A DNA stretch of 64,000 bases from Pseudeuparius sepicola (lineage: Eukaryota > Arthropoda > Insecta > Coleoptera > Anthribidae). The stretch lies in assembly GCA_963920635.1 (NCBI GenBank), contig OY987303.1:48111223-48175222 (forward strand), written 5' to 3'. This document shows positions 1-11,886 of the stretch, piece by piece. The position numbers and the translations under genes are program-made. Within the stretch, counting starts at the first letter, position 1. Every line of letters begins with the position of its first letter. The notes under the pieces are model-generated. The model was given only the letters and a program-made list of their open reading frames with translations. It ran no database searches and was not told the DNA's origin.

Positions 1-381
1 TTCAAATACATTATACCCTTTTCGAATCAAATGTAATCTAACGTAACCCATCCGTTTTTTGTTTGGAGGGAGGACGGACCTTCAAAAGCTAGTCCAAGTG
101 TATATCCGGAATTCCGAATTCACTTAACTTAGGCATAGGTGTTTTAACTTTTATTTCTTCTCCTCTCTCCTGCTCGTGATGCTATCATATTACGCATTCC
201 CCAGCTTCCTCGTCCCTGGTCATTAATTGGAACACATTTTCCAGGTTCGGATCCCCATTGTACCGTATGTATCCTAATCTCTTATTGTTTTTTTAGTAAA
301 GGAAAAACCTTTAAAATGGAGCCCAGTGTTGACTTAGTGGCGAAGTACTATTGGATCCATACTCTCTAAAAACCTATCCCT

Positions 382-660
382 TCACTTCGCCAGGCACAGG
401 TTTATGGTTTTTAGGAAATACTTTTGTAAAACTGCCAGTTTGTTCGTATGCGCATCTGCCACTCCATCCCATCCCAGAATGCCATATTGCAGCCTTGATT
501 TAACTAGGCCACAATATAAGACTCGTAAATGGTAAGTATTCAAAATACTGCTAAAATATTTAAACCGGTGCATTAGTGGTCTTAAATTCATTATAACATG
601 TTTCACATAATTATCCCATCTCATGTGACTGTCAATTATTAATCCCAAATATTTTATTTT
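382..660 (-). pseudogene. Non-LTR retrotransposon reverse transcriptase, C-terminal fragment
   Basis: The reverse strand reads about 90 residues typical of the region just after the RT catalytic core in Jockey/CR1-like LINE elements: a YLGLIID segment, an RW-D-H-like stretch, a LYCGLVKSRLQYGI block and an LAVLQKYFLKTI block. In this family the segment follows the catalytic palm and belongs to the thumb/connection region. The open frame is closed by a stop just upstream of the YLG motif, and the catalytic YADD region, endonuclease and ORF1 are absent, so only a 5'-truncated, decayed piece remains. No poly-A tail or target duplication was recognised. The retroelement class is fairly sure; the exact clade is not. 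Confidence 0.7.
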
Positions 661-1952
661 TCAGATTATTGGATCCTGAATAGGAATCCATATTGTCTTT
701 CAGATTGACCGCCATCTTTTTCAAGAGCGCTTTTGATTCTGGCTACTATTAAATTCTTTTGCAATGGGGGTGTTTCATATTTTGTTTGGCATCCTTATTA
801 GCAGCGAGCCTTGGATGTTTAATATGGTGTCCAAGTTCGTTGAAGGTGGTCTATCTTATTCTTCCGAACTGTGTGCATTTAAAAATCGCTTGCTTTACAG
901 CATCCTGTAGATGCAGCCATCTTAAGCCGGGTCCATATCAATAAATACTTACGTTGAGCACTGCATTTTACGCAAATTCGTTCGTGTGCGCTGAAATTTT
1001 TGTTGATATTGATTGTGCGCCGCATGCAAAATCACATAAATATTTTCGTCAGATACAACGCACGCTATCGGTCCACCTGTCGGTTTTCTGTCGACTTCAA
1101 AGGGAACGAATAACCCTTATATTGAAAAAAACGCTTATATATTAAAAAAAATGAAAACCTATAGTAAGTAATTTAATATATTTATTAATTTCCTTTAATG
1201 TTATTATTAGTAATTTCACGTCCACGCGTCCACGTCATGTCTCCATATCTGAAGAAGTGTGCAGTATATACAGTTTTGATGAGAACGTTACTGGGCAATA
1301 CAACTTCTTCAGTATGGTGGCAAAAACCTACTGAAAACATTGACACTTGATGAGAGAACAAATTATCCGTAATTTCCTTGGACCTAAAACCTAGAACATG
1401 TATAAATTTTAGACGAGCAATATCAAATAAAGAGAGGCTAGCGATTTTTGGCAACAGGAGATTCATATTCAAGTTTGCAGTAGGTATCTTTTTCGAATTT
1501 AAAAACAAGCTCTTCCAATAATTGTGCCTGCGAAGTCTGCAATGTACTGATATTCTCTTTTTTGTCGTTGATTTCACTACTGATTCATGACTGATGTCCG
1601 ATATTTGTGTAGAGATTAGCAACTATTTTTTATAGCAGTTTTCACATTAGATTCATTTTTAATTCGCCTTTTAATGTTGGGGTTAATCCTTTTATGTAAC
1701 GAAGCGAACTATAAAAAATATATCTCGGTATTTTTACCTTGTTGGTAAAGTATAGAATTTTTTGATATTACGCGTGTAGCCGTGTAATATCCCTCGGTCA
1801 AAGGCCTCGGTATATTATCTTCACGCTATCAGGCTTTACTTAACGCCCTTGATTCATAAATACCTATTTGGCACCTTGAAGATGAAATATTAAAATTGTT
1901 GAAACATCAACTCTCGTAATAAACGACGGATGCACTTTTGTGCGTATATATG
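661..1952. other. Intergenic stretch without a recognised feature
   Basis: AT-rich sequence with only short open frames. One minus-strand frame of 145 codons (1185-1622) is the longest, but it shows no motif I recognise, its composition is ordinary for AT-rich DNA and no splice or promoter context stands out. I see no repeat shared with the rest of the window here. Confidence 0.4.
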
Positions 1953-3089
1953 TACACAGATAGAAATACAATTCTTCATAGAAAAATATTTGTTGTTTGA
2001 TCACGAATTATTTGCCAGAAATAATATTTATTTCCGTAAAAACGATGTTATTTAAATGAAGATTTATTTTTTTCAATTAAAAAATAAGTGCTATTTGGGT
2101 AAGATATTTGATTTTTTTGACACATTATTCTTTAGTAGAAGCATATATTATTTTCCTGAAATAAGGTATTACTTGGTGCAAACAAGAATAATTTTTATTT
2201 ACAGTATTAGCTTTTGGTTGTTTGGGTCAACCACACTGGTATTTGGTTTAAATTTAACCTTATTTGAGTTAAATAACAATGCGTACCATTTTATAGCTGT
2301 CTCACTCCAGAGAATGAAAGATAGAAAGAAAGAGAAAATAATAATATGGGAAGGCAGAGGGCGCCCTCTAGTGTCGGCGTTCAGTGCTGTTCCGTGTCCG
2401 TGTAAGTACACGCCTGTAGTCTTCCTAGAGGTTTTGTGCGCCTAGTTTTATTATCATTTATAGCCACCGAGTAGCCGTGTAGTGTGGTGTAGGTGTACTG
2501 TGTGTATTGTGTGTTTTCAACTTCTTTTATGAGTATACGCATAAACAATAATTTAAACAAATCTCAAAGAACTAGGTACTTAAAATAGATAGATCACCTG
2601 TATGATGATGAGACGCTCTCCTTGGTGTGCTTTGTATTGTTTTTTATATCAAATATTGTTTGTTTAAATAAATATTTTTATAGCATTACAAATTATCGTG
2701 TTTTTTTAATGATAAAGATAAAGGTTAGTTTTCTTTAAATAAATAATATTTTATTTGAGTGAATGCCCTGAATGGGTAATTCAACCCACCACAGTTGTTT
2801 GACGCAACTTTCTTAATTTTTTAAATAGAACAAATGTTTTTTTAACATTGTAGATTTGTTCCTTCGAAATATATCATTTATTCAATTCAAATCAATAGTA
2901 TCTCCATAGGAATGAAAATTAATTTCTTCCAAATAATATTTTATTTGTCTCAAATTAAACATTGCTTTTAAATTGAAATAAACCAAAAGTTATATTCAAA
3001 GTTAGTCTAGGGTTCGCCATATACAAGAATCAAATTTGTTTGAGTTAAATAAATTTTATTTGATTCAAGTATTTCTTTCTATCTGTGTA
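1953..3089. mobile_element. Non-autonomous DNA transposon with CACAGATAG ends and TA target duplication
   Basis: The left end reads TACACAGATAGAAA and the right end is its exact reverse complement (14 bp including TA on each side), which fits Tc1/mariner-type insertion into TA. Between them are 1.1 kb without a transposase. AT-rich units close to AATATTTTATTTGAGT recur near 2740, 2930 and 3045. The middle (about 2345-2510) is more GC-rich and contains the palindrome AGAGGGCGCCCTCT. Open frames inside (for example 2056-2445) have no recognisable domain. The superfamily is inferred from the TA duplication and terminal repeat only. The 330 bases up to the next element show nothing. Confidence 0.6.
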
Positions 3090-3416
3090 TGTATAGGTCA
3101 TCATTTTGCTTGTGGGAAACTAAACTAAATATTTAAATTGGAAATAACGGCCTAAGTTATTAAGAACTAATAGTTACGATGTCTATTTGCCTGCCGTCCA
3201 TGACTTTTCTCGATCTATATAGCTAAACGCCACGTGACTCGTTTTTCAATATCTGACTATAGAGGATGTCTTTCCATTTCAGATTTCACGCACAAACGGC
3301 GAGCATCAGTTGTATTTTGTCATTCCTGGCACTTTCACAATGAGTTATTCCTTTCGATACAGAATGTTACGTTTTCCGAAGTTTTAAGGTGTATGACCTG
3401 GAAGAATACTAAGAGG

Positions 3417-4496
3417 TACCGTAAAGGGACGTAACATTGACCGCTTTTGAACTTTCCATTGTAATATACTTTTTATCCAAGGTAGTAAAGAGAAAATAAT
3501 TGTGCCAGTATTGGGGCTCTATCTAATATTATAAAGGTTTAAAAAAAATTTTTTGATTTCATGAGGAGAATTACAGTTTAAAAAAAAACCTCGGTGGTCA
3601 AAGTTACGATGCGGGGAAGTATCTTTGACCGCCCATATAAAAACCGGTTTTAGACAATTTTAAAGCCAAATAGAGTAACATTGACCACTAGTTATGTTTT
3701 TAAAAAGATTTCCTTAGCTATAAAAAATACCAGAATCGGTATTTAAGAAAAGCTACAAACTTTAAAAGAATTATTTATTTATTTTGTGATACAAAACTCG
3801 TCTTATTGATGTAAAATAAAACTTAGATGCTATAAAACTTGAAACTTAACAAAAACTCTTTGAATAAAAATAAAACACATCGTTATGTATCTATATAAAT
3901 ATGTATATAAGAAATAATATACCTATATGTAAAATTATAGGCAGGTACCTCCAGCTTTGGTTACAAAACTTTCTTGTTTTGTCTTGTCTTTTTATAAAAA
4001 ACATAAATTAAAATGACGTTTTTTTACAATTTTACTCTATTTTTAGATTTTTATCTTCAAAGATTAGTCATTGTCTAGTAATTGTAGACGGTCAAAGTTA
4101 AGAAAGCGAAAAAAAAAAGGTTATAAGAAATTTAAACAATCACTGGACTTTAAGCAAATTGATTTGTAAAAAAACTGACGCATGCCAATATAATGAAGTA
4201 CTTACCTCAAGTAATGATTTGATTTCACTTCTTATAATTTTTGCTGTACGCGGGAAATTATTCAGGACACGAAAATTGAGGTTATAATCGCTCCGCCGAT
4301 CAAAGTTTACTGAACGTATAATTTTAAAGCGATTGTAACAAAGTAGTATAGGGATATCTATCGTTCAATATAGTAACTACTTATGGACGAAAATTACCAA
4401 TGCCATCTCATTGAAGAATTCTGTAACGGATTATATCAATTGATGATCTTTTGGTCATAGTTATGTACCCGGTCAAATTTAGGGTATTTTACGGTA
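3417..4496. mobile_element. CCGTAAA-ended DNA transposon with reiterated GGTCAAAGTTA motif
   Basis: The ends are inverted and imperfect: TA-CCGTAAAGGGACGTAACAT on the left and, read on the other strand, CCGTAAAATACCCTAAATTT on the right, both followed by TGACC and bordered by TA. Inside, a 12-mer close to GTAACTTTGACC occurs again and again: forward near 3431, 3625 and 3678, reverse near 3597, 4088, 4296 and 4472. Most forward copies lie in the left half and most reverse copies in the right, as expected for transposase binding sites of a TIR element. No transposase frame survives. The TA borders suggest the Tc1/mariner/pogo superfamily, which is inference. Confidence 0.55.
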
Positions 4497-6789
4497 TAAG
4501 ACTGTTTTCTGTGGGAGCTGTGAAAACATTAAGAAAATGTGATTTTTTTGTAATATTCATATGATCGTTTTTGGAACTTGTCACATACTTATAACATATT
4601 ATCATAAGTATGTGGAACTTCTACTTATGTGCTTTAATTTATAATGTTTCAATTACATGCCACGTTCACGTGTACTCCCAACTATTTTAGGCCCATAGTG
4701 CTCCTTACAAAACTTTATTAAGAATATAGTTTTTTCTTGCATTAGCATTTCTATTGACGTTTTGAATTCTACCAATCTTTCTTTGATGTTAATTTTTGTG
4801 TCGATTTCTATTTGAAAGCACGTATTTAAGTCAGTAACGCCCGAAATTTTAGGCCAAACCGGTCCGTTAGCACCTTATATTAAATCGATTTTTTCCTCCT
4901 TAAACATCTTGTTTTCCAGCATTAAAATTAGCTAATTTCCGCATAAATATTTCGGCTCTAATGCTTCTAGCCCTATAAATCAAGCAGTGGAATTTACCAC
5001 TCAACATAACCAAAATATGCTTTGCGTTTTTTATGATCACCAAACACACGTCTTAGCCGTAGGGTGGATTCTAACATTGGTATTCTTTTATTGGCTCTAT
5101 GTTCTTTGGCCAGGTCATATAAATTCTTACTAATATTTTTGTTAGTTGGTTAGTACATTCAATTTTCTTTAAATTTTTATATTTTATATTTACTATATAT
5201 TTATTCGACACGCATTCTAATGTATTTTAATGTACACCAGAATATCCATCTTCTATGAATTTAGTGTATCAAAGAACGTGCATTTTTGCATTATTTGGTG
5301 AGTCTACAATGGAACATATTTTATGGAGCAATATTTATTTTTTATTCCTAAGTGGGATCTTAGTATTTATTCTACACTATCTACATAACAGTGCACTTTT
5401 CTGTACCAACGGATGCAACATTATGGGATTCAGTTGCCCAAGAATATTCTTTTTCCCAATTTACACGATTGAGTACAATAATTTAAATAATTGGAATTAC
5501 CTGTATTAGAGTTCATAAAATTGAGGCTATAATTGACGGTCACTTAATATGTTACACAGGGTGGGAAAAAAATTGCTTCATACGAATTCGACATTAAAAA
5601 AAATTCAAAAGTCAACCAAAAAAAGAAAAACATATTTCAGAAGTATAATAGGGTACTTGACAATATTTTTAATTGCTCTAAAATTGTACTCTGTTTACAG
5701 TAGATGCACCAACATAACACGTAATAAATGAAACAACGGCTTTTAACCCTTATTTATTGATGATAATTAAAGACGAAGTTGCACAATTTTGTTCAGGCTG
5801 AAATCTACAGTTTCGTCGTTCTATTGTCCAGAACGCCAAACGTGGCAACTCTGTGCCTCTCAGGAGAAACGGAACTGTAACGTTGCCGGTGCCCGTTTGC
5901 AATCATTCGTGGAACAAAGGCAAATTGCAGTTTTCTATTCAAGTATCTCCAGCTTGCCTATGAATATCTGTTACTTAATGTATTGAAACCTTTGAGCTTT
6001 AACTAACGCAATTGCACACACAAATTTTGTCACATAAAGACTTTTTATTACGAATATGTTCCGTATGTTGACTAATCTATATCAAAATGGTGTCTGTTTA
6101 TACTGCACACGCTGGAAACTATATCCTTCATCTCTGTCACGTAACACTTTAGTTAAAATATCTAATATCTGTATACGGAACATACTATAAATATTCAGGT
6201 ACCAATAATGGGGGAAATATTCGCGTATTTGGATAAAACTGCAAAGGTTTGTACCTACGTTGTAGTAAGTATACAGTGTTATGAGTTTTAATAAAGAGAG
6301 AACCTCGGCCTAGGGACCATCTTGAAGGCGCGTTTATGAAGACGCCATAGTGCTTAGAAGTACCTGAGCCCGAATTCCGGACTTTAGGCCCAACCTAGCC
6401 AAAAAAATTTACACAAAAACGATTGAATAAGTTTTTACGAAAAAACCCTTCTTGACTAAAATCGTCGATGGATGAAGGAATCAATCAACGCTAAAAGTGG
6501 TTTCACGGGGCATCATAAGTCTGGGAGTTTGAGGTTAGAAATTTGAAATTTCAAGTTTTCTTGCAACTTTCACTGCCGAATAAGGTTGTGTCTCAGAACA
6601 CTTCAGTGGTATCGCTATGTTGCCAAATTGCCGTTATAAAACACTTGTGACGTCATAAGTGCTTTCCCGCCAAATTTCAAAGAAAGTCTAATAACTTGCT
6701 AATTACGTAAATATATATTTTTTAAATAATCGGAGGGTCCTTAGGCAAGTGACCAGGAATTGTTTTTTCAAGTTTGTAAAATTTCGTCA
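4497..6789. other. Intergenic stretch, one small foldback
   Basis: No coding feature could be supported in these 2.3 kb. A short inverted repeat is visible: TATGTTCCGTAT near 6055 and ATACGGAACATA near 6175, which could form a 130-base foldback. A lone CACAGGGTGGG motif near 5557 resembles the terminal motif of the palindromic elements but has no partner. Confidence 0.35.
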
Positions 6790-7046
6790 AGGACCCTATT
6801 AAACCCTTTGTTAAGAGTCATGACCGCGCAGACAAGGTCTAAAATTAACGGTCGCGACGACCGGCTCCAATCTCAGGAATATTCTCCTCTAATCACCCCT
6901 CACCACGCACTCTCGTCCCTTCCCCTCTCACCGGCAGCGCGTTTAGCGCGAGGAACGGTGTCAGACGACGGACGACGTTTTTTCGGACCCGAGCGAGTCG
7001 GACCGCCAGGCAGCCGAGAGCTGAATCGGTCGGAAGGGCGCCGGTG
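6790..7046. other. GC- and CpG-rich island
   Basis: This stretch is strikingly richer in GC and CpG than its surroundings, with many CG dinucleotides between 6840 and 7046. A 98-codon open frame crosses it but has no recognisable motif and probably stays open because of base composition. It could be a promoter-like CpG-rich stretch or a piece of an old repeat. It directly abuts a transposon end at 7047. Confidence 0.35.
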
Positions 7047-7175
7047 TACAGGGTGATTCCGCGAAATTAGGCCACTTCATAACTTTTTTATTTATAAACT
7101 TAGAAAAAAAAAAATCAAATACAAAAGTTGTAGGGCTGCAACCTGACTACTTCATGGCGTTTTGTTGTTGACTCG
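7047..7175 (+). mobile_element. Solo left end of the 38145-40066 transposon family
   Basis: Starts TACAGGGTGATTCCGCGAAA and then follows the same 120-base terminal repeat as the element at 38145-40066: the AATTAG-CCAC block, the CTTAGAAAAA run, and TAGGGCTGCAACCTG near 7130. No matching right end lies downstream, so this is a truncated copy. The 600 bases after it, to 7808, hold only AT-rich sequence with no feature I recognise. Confidence 0.65.
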
Positions 7176-7808
7176 GTTTGTGTATTTGTTGGGCTATTGT
7201 TGAAAAAATATAAATATTAAACACATATATAAATATTAAACACATACCTACCCCTATTTGTACGAATTCCGAAAGTATCTTCTCGGGTCTTTTTTGTTAT
7301 TTACTAACCCTGTTTTTTTCTTCAGTGCCTTGCGGAAAATTGGGTTATAGAAATTAATAAAAAAAAACATAAGTTTTGTCTGTATATTTCGATATTTTCT
7401 ATGCAATAATAATTGTTTTTCTGATAAGTGAAATTTTTTTATAACTTTTTACAATTTTTTCTGACATGAAATTATTATTCCTATCAATCAAACAGCCAAA
7501 GTAGAACAGTGTTTCAATAAATTATTATTTCCACAGTAGGTAGGTAGGTTATGCTATATCTATGTGGTATTTTGGATTTCTATTACTTTTTTCTTTTACT
7601 ACTTTGTGCCTCTTTAGATGTGTTGTGGTCGGATCTACCAATTCCGGGAGCAAACGTTTTAAATATAACTTCGTCAATTTTGGCTCCATCTGTTTTTCCA
7701 AAAAATCGCGACGTCTATATTTAGGTATAAAATTTTCATTTTAAAATTTTTCCCAGCCCAAATGCCAAAAAGGCACCCCACTTTATTGGCTACTCTTAGT
7801 TGCCCTTG

Positions 7809-8340
7809 TACAGGGTGGTTCATTATAAATTGACACGCCCCTTAACTTGTTAGTTTTTGAGGTTAGAAAAAAAAGTTTTTTGTGACGCTATTGGACCGTG
7901 TACAGTTCTTTATTTCGAGAATATAATCAGTAAAATTTGAAAAGGCTCCTAAACATTTTGGAGTTTCACTGTATTACTCTCTTGTTTAAAACAAATTTTT
8001 TTTGTTATTACATCGATCATCTATCTTTATCGCGAGATCCACAAATTCGAGTTAAATAAATTTAGTATAAAATTTGAAAACGGAATTTTTCAAAAACAGA
8101 AAAAGATAATGCCACGAAGTTTAATATCATTTTAATTGCCTTGATGAGCAGATTTAAAAAATTCAAAAATATATAGGGTGTTCCATTTAAAAAAACATAA
8201 GTTATGTCTGCCACGGCTTTCTAGAACACACTGTACACGGTCCAATAGCGTCACAAAAAACTTTGTATTAGTATCTAAAACTTTTGTAAAAAACTTTTTT
8301 TTCTAACCTCAAAAGTCAATTTATAATGAACCACCCTGTA
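7809..8340. mobile_element. TACAGGGTGGTTC palindromic transposon
   Basis: Begins TACAGGGTGGTTCATTATAA and ends with its reverse complement. The arms continue with GAGGTTAGAAAAAAAAGT and the block TGACGCTATTGGACCGTGTA on both sides. A second TACAG motif lies 92 bases in on the left (7901) and 105 bases in on the right (8235); the right arm carries an extra copy of the AAGTTTT segment. No protein is encoded. TA borders suggest a non-autonomous Tc1/mariner-type element. Confidence 0.8.
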
Positions 8341-8398
8341 CTTGAAAATACCATATTTATAAAAAATTTAAAAGTTTGATTTTTCTTACAAAAAAAAG

Positions 8399-9722
8399 TA
8401 CAGGGTGATCATTTTCAGAGGCCTAGCCTCTCTTGGTGGAACACGGTCAAAGATATGGAGAAATTATACAGGGTGAGTCAGAATGTATAGTAAATACTTT
8501 AAAGGGGTGTTCGGACTGTTCGGCAGGTGGTTTTAAGGGGTCTTTCATATAAAATTTTTCGATTTGGGCTTTCCTTGCCAAGTTATTCGGGTCTACAGGG
8601 TGACCCAAATATATTTTTTTTATTTTTATCTCAATACCGGCGCTACTTAAAAATTTGAAATTGGTATGTGTTATCTACTTACGGGAAGACGCCTTAGGGT
8701 AGTTTATTGATTTACACACTGCCCTAAAAAGGGTAAAAACTAACAACCCCTATTAATTTTTTTGCTGGAATTTTTTTGTGGGTTATTTTTACGTATAACA
8801 AAAATATGATTTGCGTAGCCCTTTTATTTAAGAAACTTTTTTCCCTGTACATTTTTTCTCGAAAACACAATATTTTTCCTACAAAAAAATTATTTCATGA
8901 TAAATGCCATTCCCCGGACTACGGAAAATCAAGTAAAAATTCATAGTAGACGGGCGTCAACAATTTAATTATTTTTTTTACTACTAACCTCAGAAATCAA
9001 TGAGAAGTAATATTTCTCTCCCTAGGTAAATAATGATAATAAAAAAATACCTAGGTAAATAATGAACAATTTTCTATATGACATTTAAAAATTATTTTCA
9101 TTTTATCAGCTTGACAACTGAACTCCCAGGCTTTCGAAGTATTTGAAAAAAGCGAGAAATGACTAAAATATCAAAATCTAATCAAATATGTAAAATGTGG
9201 CAATATTTCAATGTTAGTAGTAAAAAAAAACTATAGACACTTCGGTTGAGAAGGCCATTATTTAATGGCTCACTTCTCAACCTAAGTGTATAATGTACTA
9301 TTATTGAACATTAAAAAAACAAAAATATAGTGTTACAGTAGATGCCCAAAATGATATGTCCATAATAAAAGGGCTACCTACACAAATCATATTTTTGTTA
9401 TATGTAAAAATGACCCACAAAAAAGTTCGAGGAAAAAAAATAATAGGGGTTGTTAGTTTTTACCCTTTTTTAGGGCAGTGTGTAAATGAATAAACTACCC
9501 TAAGGGATTTTGAATGATGTAACAAAAATGGTATGTTGGTGGGAAAAAATATTTCTTGGCGCCGCAACGCGACGCCTAGCGTCGTATTAGCAGAGAGTCG
9601 CTACATGAGGCCAATTTATTCCTTTATACACCCTATATCATCTCCCATATAATATAATATCTCCATATCTTCGACCGTTTTCCACTAAGAGAGGCTGGGC
9701 ATATAAAAATGATCACCCTGTA
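8399..9722. mobile_element. Composite TACAGGGTGATCATTT element (outer shell)
   Basis: The left end TACAGGGTGATCATTTTCAG and the right end, whose reverse complement starts TACAGGGTGATCATTTTTAT, share about 65 bases including the CCTCTCTT-GTGGAA and CGAAGATATGGAG blocks. Inside the left end is the terminus of a different family (8468), and a further inverted pair (about 8690-8850 against 9350-9510) contains AACAACCCCTATTA and CCTAAAAAGGGTAAAAACTA. The core around 9020-9065 holds two copies of CTAGGTAAATAATGA. The element is therefore a mosaic of at least two palindromic units. No transposase is present. Confidence 0.75.
8468..8760 (+). mobile_element. Embedded left end of the 57527-58615 family
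   Basis: From TACAGGGTGAGTCAGAATGT onward this 290-base stretch matches the left arm of the element at 57527, including the CTTTAAAGGGGTGTT block, the second motif TACAGGGTGACCC at 8596 and the CGGCGCTACTTAAAAATTTG block. Here it lies 69 bases inside a different outer terminus. Its own right terminus (GACTCACCCTGTA) is missing, although the right arm keeps the inner TTAGTTTTTACCCTTTTTTA part near 9450. Confidence 0.75.
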
Positions 9723-9869
9723 CATAAAGACGAACTAACACAACCAAAATTTAAAATATTGCATTTATGGTTTTATATACTTGTGAATTCCATTGGGAAG
9801 AATTTCAGAAACATCACATTCAGCCTATAGAAGCCTTCAATCAAGATTAGGCTAGATAACTATTATAGA

Positions 9870-10345
9870 TAATAAAAAATAAAGATAAAAAACCTTTTTA
9901 AAAACAAACTTTTATTTAAGTCATGTACTAAAACGAATAAAATAAAATACCTACGTCTTGTATCTACTAAAAGGAATAAAATAAAATAAATCTAGGTTTT
10001 CGTTAAGATAATTCAATGCCAAATTGCGACAAATTTTTGTAAATCAAAAAGCTAGTCGCGCGAATTCTAAAGAAAATACATACTTTGGCAAGTAGGTACT
10101 TGCTTATCAACCAATCACTGTATATTAAAATTAGTTGGTACCTATGAACATTTCTCGCGACAAGCTTTTTAAATTACAAAAACGACTTGGCGCAATTTGG
10201 CACTGAATTATTCTAACAAAAACCTAGACTTATTTTATTTTATTTTATTCGATGTAGTACATGATTTATTTCATTTTATTCGTTTTAGTACATGGCTTAA
10301 ATAAACGCTTGTTTTTAAAAAGGTTTTTATCTTTTATTTTATTTT
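9870..10345. repeat. AT-rich long palindrome
   Basis: Two arms of about 190 bases face each other: AAAACCTTTTTAAAAACAA, TACTAAAACGAATAAAATAA, AAATCTAGGTTTTCGTTA and AATTCAATGCCAAATTGCG on the left are mirrored on the right. The ends lack the TACAGGG motif. Part of the right arm and the adjacent sequence recur at about 39020-39110, so this is a mobile repeat family distinct from the TACAGGG palindromes. Confidence 0.65.
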
Positions 10346-10620
10346 GTGCTTTTTAGTACATATTTGATTCCCATATCAGGAGAGTGGTAAAGAAATTTAG
10401 TCCGCCATATTGGATTTAGTATGAGGTCTTATCTTATTATTTTGAACTCGTCAACCCCTTTCATTTGATACCCATATTAAGTATTAGAAAGTAGAAAGTA
10501 TTACAATATTGAGTATTGCATATTGCATTGTCACCGGAACTAAAGGCGTATGCAAAATTTCAGCTCAATCGGATGTCAGGAAGTGGTTCTAATTCAGCTT
10601 GCAAGATTCGACCCACACAA
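10310..10620 (+). repeat. Dispersed repeat shared with 39020-39620
   Basis: The blocks TTTGATTCCCATATCAGGAG, TTTAGTCCGCCATATTGGAT, TTTCATTTGATACCCATATT, GTATTACAATATTGAGTATT and AAGTGGTTCTAATTCAGCTT occur in the same order in the core of the element at 38145-40066. In that other copy the CCGCCAT unit is expanded into several tandem copies, whereas here there is about one. Non-coding. Confidence 0.7.
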
Positions 10621-11886
10621 TAACAGTAGTATTCTCTGGACGCTGCTAACAGGTGAAATTAAATAAAAAAGCTTGTAAAATACGATAAGCGGAAACAAGA
10701 GTGCGACGGCTAACGGGCGAACATATTGTACCTATCTTTGTCTATTTAGTGTCCCCTCTACGGAAACTGGCTTGAGGAGAAGGCAGGAGTGGGGGCACGG
10801 TGTATTCATATTGATTTCGGCTTTGCAGTGTTTTTCTAGAAGTCGATCTACTTTTTTATTTTCAGTTCCAGAAATTCGATTTTTTTACCAAAATGTAACT
10901 AAAAGATGGAGGAACAATTCGTATGGACAATTTTTTTAAAAAACATTGTTGGTACTTGTAAAATTTACAAAAATGCTACCGTTTCATTTTCTCGGGAGTA
11001 TTTGAAGGAGTATTTTTGTTACCATTAAAAAACTACAATTAAAAACAAAAAAATTGTCCATACGAATCGTAGACCTATATTTTCGCCACAGTTTGAGACA
11101 GGTTTGACAGAAATCAGTTTACGTATAACAGAGGAGATAGATTTTGAAGTTTCAAATTTTGTTTTGCATTTTTGGTGGACGTCCTGGGACTAATTCCATG
11201 TAAAGTATACGGTAGAAAGCTAGCGGAATTCCGTGCGTTTATCTGTACTATTTGCAGTGCCATTGCTCTTAACGGCGTTCACCAGATCAGCTGTTAAGCT
11301 GGCGCGTCGGGGCTACCGACCCCGGGGCGCGGCGTTGCCAGTTGCACAGCATATCGTAAATTTACTTTTTTGTACCTTTTCCCAGATATCCACTCTATAA
11401 GTGAATTTATTACCCTTTTGACTTTTCAATGTCAATCAACGGTAATTGTAGGATGTGTAGGAGTATATGGAGCTCTTAGTTTCCCACAACCGATGCACGT
11501 TGTTTGCGGAGACTGCAGTAGCAGACTAAATACAAAACTAAGCATAAATGTGCAAATATTCATCAAAATTAAAACACTCTATAACTGTTTACTTTCAACA
11601 AGGTACAAGTTCATGGCATCGCGAATCGCGGAATTTTCTATAGGCCACGGTCTACACACCTGTACTCAAAATATTTACTGAGTCGCCTAGTCGCCACAGT
11701 CGTTATAGAGCGCTACAGTCGGTATTTGTAGTTACCGCTAGGAAAATTTATTATTACTTAAAAACTTTAGAGGCATTTTTCGCTACACTATATTATAACA
11801 TTACACGATAACTTTCAATTATCCAAGCTTTCGCTTAGAGAAACCAATAAAAAAATTAAAACGTGCAAAATATGGATCGCGGTATA
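10621..11886. other. Intergenic stretch with a GC-rich hairpin
   Basis: No gene recognised. Around 11298-11337 a GC-rich block contains GTCGGGGCTACCGACCCCGG, which can fold into a short stable hairpin within otherwise AT-rich DNA. TGTCCATACGAAT near 11055 and its inverted partner ATTCGTATGGACA near 10918 form a further inverted pair about 140 bases apart. Nothing else stands out. Confidence 0.35.

Noticed and set aside
1185..1622. 145-codon minus-strand frame
   Set aside because: No recognisable motif, no start or splice context, and composition as expected for AT-rich DNA.
2056..2445. 129-codon frame inside a transposon
   Set aside because: Phe/Tyr/Ile-rich, as expected of T-rich sequence. 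No domain, and it overlaps another frame on the opposite strand.
7562..7744. Phe-rich 60-codon frame as a small membrane protein
   Set aside because: The hydrophobicity follows from T-rich sequence, and there is no initiation context or conservation to support it.
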